A stretch of DNA of 11,094 nt from Irpex lacteus. Its lineage: Eukaryota; Basidiomycota; Agaricomycetes; Polyporales; Irpicaceae. Position numbers and translations under genes: made by a program. This document shows positions 6,977-11,094 of this stretch, one piece after another. How positions within the stretch are numbered: position 1 is the first letter of the stretch; every line of letters begins with the position of its first letter. The stretch covers positions 1-11,094 of the forward strand of contig MQVO02000301.1 in assembly GCA_001986395.2 (NCBI GenBank), written 5' to 3'. Below the pieces are notes generated by a model, which was given only the letters and a program-made list of their open reading frames with translations, was not told where the DNA came from and made no database searches.

Positions 6977-7441
6977 GATATATACTACCTGTTCTAAGTT
7001 GAACGGGGTATAATAGAAAATTTCTTATTTGTCATTAAGATATTCATATTAATAAAAAAAAAAATAAAACACACATCAAAAGAATTGACTATACCTATTT
7101 TATTTATTCTAAAAATAGATAATAAAATAAGAAGATAAAGTTTAACTTAATTTCAATTAAGTTAATTAGTCTTAATAAACATATTCTGTTTAATTTGATT
7201 GCTTAGTGTAGAATAATTATATTATTCTATTCCTTTTATTTAATAAATTTAAATTTTATTTATTAACTTAATAAATATTTAATAGAAATATTTAGCTAAA
7301 CAGTTCTAGGGTTAGAAGGAAGTATATAGTAGCTAGCACACGGATTTTTTTTGGCTTATTTATATAAAATATATGCAGTGTATTATACAATAGAACTGGA
7401 ACAAGAATGACTTCTTTTTTTATAGATAAAATACTACCAAA

Positions 7442-7530
7442 CCCAAAAAACTAGGTCGCGGTAGAAATAATCCCCAAAAAAACTAGTTAGAATTATTTAT
7501 AATACCTAGTTTTGGGGATGTTTTTTGGGG
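7442..7530. repeat. Right copy of the CCCCAAAAAACTAG hairpin repeat
   Basis: The main hairpin is 7472-7517, with arms CCCC-A7-CTAG and CTAG-TTTT-GGGG and an inner TTAGAATTATT region similar to the left copy at 1351-1395. An additional arm CCCAAAAAACTAG lies at 7442-7454 and TTTTTTGGGG at 7521-7530, so the arms are duplicated and partly nested. The orientation is the same as in the left copy. Confidence 0.82.
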
Positions 7531-7687
7531 AAGTCTACTTTTATTTAAAAATTCTAAGTATAAAAGTTCACATGAATAAGTGGAAAGTGGATAGTAACTA
7601 AATTATGTTTAAAAACATCTAAATTTTGATTTTATTTTTATTTATTCCTTTTTTTTATAAAATAAGGAGGTAAATACAGGAGGAATA

Positions 7688-7759
7688 TGAAAGCACCTGA
7701 CTCGAACCAGGACTTTCTCCTTAAAAGGGAGACACTCAAACCACTCAAGTTCTGCTTCC
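7688..7759 (-). tRNA. trnK: tRNA-Lys (TTT)
   Basis: The minus strand folds as a full cloverleaf. The acceptor GGAAGCA pairs with TGCTTTC (one G-U pair). The D-arm lies in ACTTGAGTGGTTTGAGT. The anticodon stem TCTCC/GGAGA carries loop CTTTTAA, giving anticodon TTT for lysine. The T-arm is CCTGG-TTCGAGT-CAGG with a closing variation, and the discriminator is A. It appears intact. tRNA-Gly on the same strand lies 117 bases to the right. Confidence 0.94.
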
Positions 7760-7876
7760 TTATTGTATCTATTGATATTAGCTTACCCTCCTAACACAAC
7801 CTATTAAAAAGAATATAAATATTTCTTTTTTTTAAGGCATAAACTCTCCACTTATCCACCCTGCCCTTTTTATATT

Positions 7877-7947
7877 TACGAGTAATCAGATTCGAACTGA
7901 TGACATCTATTTGGAAGACAGAAGTTATACCCCTTAACTATACTCGC
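7877..7947 (-). tRNA. trnG: tRNA-Gly (TCC)
   Basis: The minus strand gives acceptor GCGAGTA paired with TACTCGT (one G-U pair at the end) and D-arm GTTAAGGGGTATAAC. The anticodon stem TCTGT/ATAGA has loop CTTCCAA, giving anticodon TCC for glycine. The T-arm is ATCAG-TTCGAAT-CTGAT and the discriminator is A. All arms are intact and it is probably co-transcribed with tRNA-Lys. Confidence 0.94.
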
Positions 7948-8265
7948 TTATCTTTATATAAAAAAATAGATATATAATATCAATTAAAAAAAAATAACAA
8001 TATATTACATAATTTTTTATTGTAATATATTTATACTCTTTATGCCCTTTAATACTTTATTATAGCTTAAAATAAAAAAGAAAAGGTGAGATTAAAAATT
8101 ATTGTAATAATTTTTAATAAAAGAACATCATATATATTTAAAAATCATTAATTTTATGTTTCCCCTTAAAATTTATACCTATTTGACTATCTATTGTATA
8201 AATATATAATTATCCTAAAACCTAATTTAATTAAAATAGAGTAGTACTTTGTGTTTTAAAAATTG
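7948..8265. other. AT-rich gene-free stretch
   Basis: No gene, tRNA or rRNA was recognised. The stretch is very AT-rich with several poly-A and poly-T runs and short inverted repeats such as the TATATTACA/TGTAATATA pair near 7999-8032. Confidence 0.55.
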
Positions 8266-8530
8266 CCTGACAGTCAAAAAGAGTTTAATGCTGAAGCAAA
8301 TCAACTTAAAAAAATTATCCTTCATTTTTCGATAAAGAAAGTGAAAACACTACAAAGGAAGGTTTTAGAGCAACTTAAGGAATATCTTGAACAGAAGCTA
8401 AACAAGCTAAAAAAAATATGATGAGTTAATACTTATCATGAAAATAAAAAAATTAAACAAGATTTTAGCCAAGTTGTGAATGATTTAAAAAAATTTACAG
8501 TAAGGATAATAATGAAGTTATTAAAATTTA
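8262..8530 (+). pseudogene. Decayed coding scrap, unidentified
   Basis: Amino-acid-like composition appears on the + strand in short alternating frames. One piece reads SQKEFNAEANQLKK, another frame gives NYPSFFDKESENTTKEGFRA, then TEAKQAKKNMMS, then IKQDFSQVVNDLKKF. Lysine- and glutamate-rich content and the way frames continue across slips suggest a former soluble, possibly coiled-coil protein. There is no usable start and there are several stops. It has faint resemblance in composition to ORF1, which is not enough for an assignment. Chance frames in AT-rich DNA remain possible. Confidence 0.35.
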
Positions 8531-8537
8531 AATTTAA

Positions 8538-8588
8538 GCTACTATAGCTCAACGGTTAAAACAGAGCACTGTTAATTGTCTCAATAGG
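8538..8588 (+). pseudogene. Scrambled tRNA-like sequence (tRNA-Asn-like 5' half)
   Basis: GCTACTA-TA-GCTC begins like a mitochondrial tRNA acceptor and D-stem, and GAGC at 8564-8567 closes the D-stem. The D-loop is 13 bases long and contains AAACAG, which would normally be the 3' strand of the anticodon stem. CTGTT follows where the 5' strand should be, but no anticodon loop, T-arm or matching 3' acceptor (TAGTAGC) is present. It looks like a rearranged tRNA relic. Confidence 0.5.
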
Positions 8589-8642
8589 GCATGATAATAT
8601 TAAAATGATACAGTAAATTATTAATAATTATTATATAGCTAC

Positions 8643-8690
8643 TTTCCTTATTCCCGGGAGAGCTAGCTCTCACTGTATTACCCTGGCACA
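8643..8690 (-). pseudogene. Possible LSU rRNA scrap with a palindrome inside
   Basis: On the minus strand GTGCCAGGGTAATAC, then a palindromic insert (GAGAGCTAGCTCTC, 8658-8671), then CCCGGGAATAAGG. This can be lined up with the LSU rRNA stretch after the conserved ACCGACACAGG region, where GTGCCGTAAC and TTCGGGAGAAGG lie together. GTGCCAG-GGTAATAC also recalls the SSU rRNA 530 loop with seven bases missing. Either reading makes it a decayed rRNA scrap. A plain GC cluster is the alternative. Confidence 0.35.
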
Positions 8691-8778
8691 ATATTTAGAC
8701 AGGACTATAAATTTATATCAATCATTCTTTAATATAAACCCTTAAATTTAATTAATTACAAATAACAATTACATACAA

Positions 8779-8826
8779 TTAAGTACCTTCACTATAATCC
8801 CTAACTGCTGGACACTATTCTCCTTT
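8779..8826 (-). pseudogene. Possible LSU rRNA scrap beyond tRNA-Val
   Basis: The minus strand reads GGAGAATAGTG and then GATTATAGTGAAGGTACTT. This resembles the LSU rRNA segment that follows ACCGACACAGG (AGAGAATACC, then GGGTGAAGGAACT). It lies on the 3' side of tRNA-Val, as if the rRNA copy had been split by the tRNA. The match is short and weak. Confidence 0.35.
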
Positions 8827-8845
8827 TTTTTTTTATTAAGGCAAC

Positions 8846-8919
8846 TAAAAAATATTAAACTCGAACCAATACTAATTTTGTGTGTAAAACAAATGCTATA
8901 CCAATTAAGCAAATCCCTT
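8846..8919 (-). tRNA. trnV: tRNA-Val (TAC), acceptor stem weakened
   Basis: The minus strand folds with anticodon stem TTTGT/ACAAA and loop TTTACAC, giving anticodon TAC for valine. The D-arm is in GCTTAATTGGTATAGC and the T-arm ATTGG-TTCGAGT-TTAAT has two G-U pairs. The acceptor AAGGGAT faces ATTTTTT, so three of seven pairs are G-U where C would be expected. It could be a functional but weak tRNA or a decaying copy. It lies directly 3' of the LSU rRNA fragment on the same strand. Confidence 0.72.
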
Positions 8920-8950
8920 TTGTGTATATTTTATTAATAAAATAATTATA

Positions 8951-9265
8951 CTCCTATACTACTAAACCTGTGTCGGTTTAGGTACGATAATATCATGGTA
9001 TTAGGCCATAACAATTACATTGTTTTCTTGACCCCATACATCTTCCGATGCACAAGATTTGCTGTAACTCGCTCATCGGCTAATAACCTTAGAGATCGTC
9101 CTAACTCAAGACTGTACAACATTGTCTTGAAACCCTTTACTTACGGTGTGTATGATTATACATACATTATACTACTCATGTTGACATTATCACTTCCACG
9201 TCGTCCAAATAATAAATCACTATTCTTCAATCGAGTGGAATGCTCCACTACTCCTTAATTTATAT
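8951..9265 (-). rRNA. rnl: LSU rRNA fragment (domain II end to domain IV start)
   Basis: The minus strand matches conserved mitochondrial LSU rRNA. Examples are GTAGTGGAGCATTCCA, GACGACGTGGAAGTGATAATG followed by TCAACATGAGTAG, then CACCGTAAGTAAAGGGTTTC, GGACGATCTCTAAGG, AGCCGATGAG and finally CGTACCTAAACCGACACAGG. These correspond in order to roughly E. coli 23S positions 1180 to 1660, with the reduced middle usual in mitochondria. Both ends of the rRNA are missing from the window, and a tRNA sits on each side, so this is a partial copy rather than the full gene. It may be an exon of a highly rearranged rnl, but a duplicated fragment is more likely. Confidence 0.82.
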
Positions 9266-9392
9266 ATTTTTATGTTATACAGATTAACTAAAGGCATAGT
9301 TAAAGATTCTACTTCTAATTAAGACCAACGGTTTCATTTTATTGCTTCAGGGCACCCTATAAGAAATAAAATGAAAAGAGGGACCTCTTTTC
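9266..9392 (-). pseudogene. rnl: Degraded 5' extension of the LSU rRNA fragment
   Basis: Further upstream on the minus strand, weak LSU rRNA landmarks appear in correct order: AGGTCCC, CTGAAGCAATAAAATGAAA, GTTGGTC, GAAGTAGAATC and TTAACTATGCC. They correspond to about E. coli 1020-1180, which includes the GTPase-associated centre. The normally very conserved GCGTAATAGCTCACTGG block is largely missing, so this part is not functional rRNA. It ends next to tRNA-Tyr on the opposite strand. Confidence 0.5.
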
Positions 9393-9397
9393 TCAAA

Positions 9398-9481
9398 AGG
9401 AAACTCCCTTTACGGTAAGAAGGGGTGAGCTGTAAACTCAGTAGCTAGATGCTTTTAAGAGTTCGAATCTCTTGTTTCCTA
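9398..9481 (+). tRNA. trnY: tRNA-Tyr (GTA), long variable arm
   Basis: The + strand gives acceptor AGGAAAC fully paired with GTTTCCT, D-arm CCTT-TACGGTAAG-AAGG, and anticodon stem GTGAG/CTCAG (one G-G mismatch at the top). The loop CTGTAAA gives anticodon GTA for tyrosine. A long variable arm of about 15 bases follows, as in fungal mitochondrial tRNA-Tyr, and then T-arm AAGAG-TTCGAAT-CTCTT and discriminator A. It is the only clear tRNA on the + strand here and is probably functional. Confidence 0.93.
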
Positions 9482-9501
9482 AACTATTTTTAGTTATATA
9501 G

Positions 9502-9809
9502 CCACGTTTCTCAGATATCGCTTTTGCAATTATTACAGGATTAGTTACAGTATCAACTGGATTAATCTTAGAACATTTAATATTAAGAGATATATGGATA
9601 GTATATAAAGAAGTGCAAACTGAGAGAAAACTTTAGATTCAATTGTAGATTCAACTCTAGATCAAATAGTAGATTCAACAACAGAAATTGGAATACAAGT
9701 AGAGCCTCTAGAAACTTACACTCAACCTATTGATTCTATTGCTAATATTCCTAATTTAGATTATCCTGTAATGGAACCCACTTTAATTAGTAGTATACCT
9801 GAAACTTAA
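9502..9809 (+). pseudogene. Broken ORF with one membrane helix, unidentified
   Basis: The frame is open from 9502 (no ATG, preceded by TAG). It reads PRFSDIAFAIITGLVTVSTG followed by LILEHLILRDIWIVYKEVQT, and stops at TAG 9634-9636. One frame over, and overlapping, the sequence continues EKTLDSIVDSTLDQIVDST and runs through YTQPIDSIANIPNLDYPVM to a TAA at 9807-9809. Joined it would be about 100 residues: one membrane helix, a charged stretch, a short D-S-T-rich repeat region and an acidic, proline-containing tail. A single slip near 9630 separates the halves. No family was recognised. It begins 20 bases after tRNA-Tyr and may be plasmid cargo or a fragment of a longer gene. Confidence 0.55.
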
Positions 9810-9881
9810 TTTTTTTTTAAATCCGAACGAATAACTTTTTATTTTAATTAATTTTTTAGTTTAGTTATATAATATTCAGGC

Positions 9882-9931
9882 TTATATTACAAAGGGTTAT
9901 ATTACAAGGGGTTATATTACAAGGGGTTATA
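9882..9931. repeat. 15-bp tandem repeat, 3.3 copies
   Basis: TTATATTACAAAGGG is followed by two copies of TTATATTACAAGGGG and a partial TTATA. The copies differ by only one base, so the array is recent. It lies 34 bases beyond the stop of the right-hand dpo copy. GGGTTTATT-type repeats lie in the same place relative to dpo copy 1. Confidence 0.9.
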
Positions 9932-9964
9932 AAATAAGATTATATTATATTATATTACACTATA

Positions 9965-11094
9965 CTATTTAACTTCAATTTCATTATAAATATAAGGTTT
10001 AGTTTTAGTAAGAATATCAAGCCACTGACTTAAGTCTTGTGGATTTTGATTTGGTACATATACAGGCATTCTTTTGTTTGAAGAAGCTCTAAGTTTTAAC
10101 TTGTTTTCAGTATTTCTATTTTTCCCTCAAACATAGTTTTATTCCATTTAACTTGCTCAATTTTTTTATCTGCATCTTTAATCAATAACAATCTCAAATC
10201 AGAAACATGAATATCTTTTACAGCATTTTTAGTTAGACCTTTAACTTTAATGATTTCATCACCATCAGTAGTAATAATTCCATAAACTTTAGGAGCTAAA
10301 AATACTGCTCTAGTGATTTCACATTCAAGCTTAAATTGACCTAACTTATCACCAACTAATGAAGGTGGTAATGGTGAATCAGTAATAATACTATCCGTAT
10401 CTGTATAATATACATTCATATCATCAGTATTTTTAACTTGAGACATTAAGCACCTCGCACCAGCGGTTACCGTAGATGCAATTGCAACATTTACGTCTAA
10501 CCCATGGTACATATCCTCTTTATCATCAAATCTATAGTGAATCTGACTAGTTTGTAAAATATAGTAGTCACCTACTCTCAATATATCTGATATAGATTCA
10601 CCAGATTTATCCAAATGCTCTTGCAATAATTTAATTGTGAATTCATCCCTTACATCATATACTTCAACTCCAGAAGATTCAGATTTCATACCAAATTTTC
10701 CATAAAGTGAATTCATTAATAATTTAGCAACTAAATTTTAAAGGTCTGATTTAGAGTAAGTCAATCTAATTTCATATAATTTTTTAACATACTCACTGAA
10801 AATATTAGCTTTTTAAATTTATAACCATTTAGAATCTCGAATTTATATCCTAATGGTTCACACACCTGATATTCATAAGATGAGATCCATCCAGTCCAAG
10901 TACCTAATCCAGCAATAGTTCTTTACACCATCAGCAGTTTTGATTCTACGTTGAAGGATTGGATGCATCATTGAATTTAGGTGATGTAATTTTACAATAA
11001 AAAAAGTATATATTTTCATCATCAAAGAACCCTTTATTTTTCTGCTAACCAATATTTAGTAATATCACCTTCAAATGCAATAGGTTTACCTACA
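9965..11094 (-). pseudogene. dpo: dpo copy 2: family B plasmid polymerase, broken, runs off the window
   Basis: This is the C-terminal part of a second protein-primed DNA polymerase, related to but clearly distinct from copy 1. From the right edge it shows VGKPIAFEGDIT, HPILQRRIKTADGV, TIAGLGTWTGW, YKFEILNGYKFKK, LTYSKSD, motif B NSLYGKFGMK and motif C YYTDTDS. The C-terminal tail starts LRASSNKRMPVYV and ends EIEVK at the TAG at 9965. Breaks include a frameshift near 10093, an in-frame TAA at 10738-10740 and shifts near 10812, 10925, 10975 and 11040. It is more decayed than copy 1 on its upstream side. The N-terminal two thirds, with motif A and the exonuclease, would lie beyond the window. 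Confidence 0.87.
10096..10716 (-). pseudogene. dpo: dpo copy 2, longest open piece (motifs B and C)
   Basis: 206 residues from MNSLYGKFGMK (motif B at the very start) to KIEILKTS. It includes YHGLDVNVAIASTVTAGAR, the motif C YYTDTDS, VFLAPKVYGIITTDG and IIKVKGLTKNAV. The ATG is not a real start, since homology continues upstream. The stop at 10096 is caused by a small shift, after which another frame continues KLRASSNKRMPV to 9965. Catalytic residues in this piece are intact. Confidence 0.88.

Larger units (their letters stand above)
6942..7687. other. AT-rich gene-free stretch upstream of ORF1
   Basis: No gene was recognised. The first 70 bases are unusually GC-rich for the area and carry a hairpin at 6958-6976; as the 5' flank of ORF1 they could hold its promoter or leader, but this is inference. 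Further right are a perfect nine-base-pair hairpin AACTTAATT-TC-AATTAAGTT at 7144-7163 and the hairpin repeat at 7472-7517. A weak CCTT/AAGG hairpin lies at 7647-7667. Confidence 0.5.

Noticed and set aside
7300..7440. Possible tRNA or intron core around the GTTCTAGGGTTAG and GAACTGGAAC stretches
   Set aside because: No cloverleaf or group I core could be folded from them by eye.
1717..7517. Long terminal inverted repeats of a linear plasmid
   Set aside because: Apart from the short hairpins at 1351-1395 and 7472-7517, no long inverted repeat between the two ends of the block was seen by eye. They could be lost or too diverged.
8995..9258. 87-codon open frame on the + strand
   Set aside because: It is the complementary strand of the conserved LSU rRNA fragment, so the frame is a shadow of the RNA sequence.
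1..11094. CRISPR array or bacterial operon
   Set aside because: There are no regularly spaced direct repeats with unique spacers, and tRNAs, rRNA and polymerase type point to a fungal mitochondrion.

Overview
The window looks like an AT-rich fungal mitochondrial genome segment, most probably from a large, repeat-laden basidiomycete-type mitogenome. The evidence is organellar-type tRNAs (Asp, Lys, Gly, Val, Tyr), a partial mitochondrial large-subunit rRNA copy, a LAGLIDADG homing-endonuclease remnant, dispersed hairpins, and several broken copies of the protein-primed family B DNA polymerase (dpo) typical of linear mitochondrial plasmids of fungi. Organism and genetic code are inferred; the window contains no respiratory gene that would settle either.

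Layout. 1-796 is gene-poor AT-rich DNA with two palindromes. 797-1014 (+) is a short, badly decayed dpo fragment ending in a fold-back. 1030-1250 holds a tRNA T-arm-like scrap and a GC-rich island with two hairpins. tRNA-Asp (-) is at 1254-1326. From 1351 to 7517 lies a block with all coding sequence on the minus strand and a copy of the same ~45-bp hairpin at each end. Read in minus-strand order it carries ORF1 (6941-6145, ~265 aa, one frameshift), ORF2 (6157-5687, membrane protein), ORF3 (5678-5283, membrane protein that looks like a paralogue of ORF2), a LAGLIDADG remnant (5057-4908), and an almost full-length dpo (about 4650-1717) split by about eight small frameshifts. tRNA-Lys and tRNA-Gly (-) follow at 7688-7947. 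7948-8640 is AT-rich with a decayed coding scrap (+) and a scrambled tRNA-like sequence. 8643-9390 (-) is best read as a partial, decaying LSU rRNA copy with a tRNA-Val lying inside or beside it. tRNA-Tyr (+) is at 9398-9481, followed by a broken single-membrane-helix ORF (+) at 9502-9809, a 15-bp tandem repeat, and a second large dpo pseudogene (-) running off the right edge.

How the parts fit together: dpo would replicate a linear plasmid by protein priming. ORF1-3 lie co-directionally upstream of it and are plausible plasmid or element cargo of unknown function. The matching hairpins around ORF1-3 plus dpo, each near a tRNA gene, suggest one integrated element. The three dpo copies show different stages of decay, which suggests repeated plasmid capture. 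The dpo frames broken only by small indels may alternatively reflect uncorrected long-read errors, and read-level inspection would decide that.
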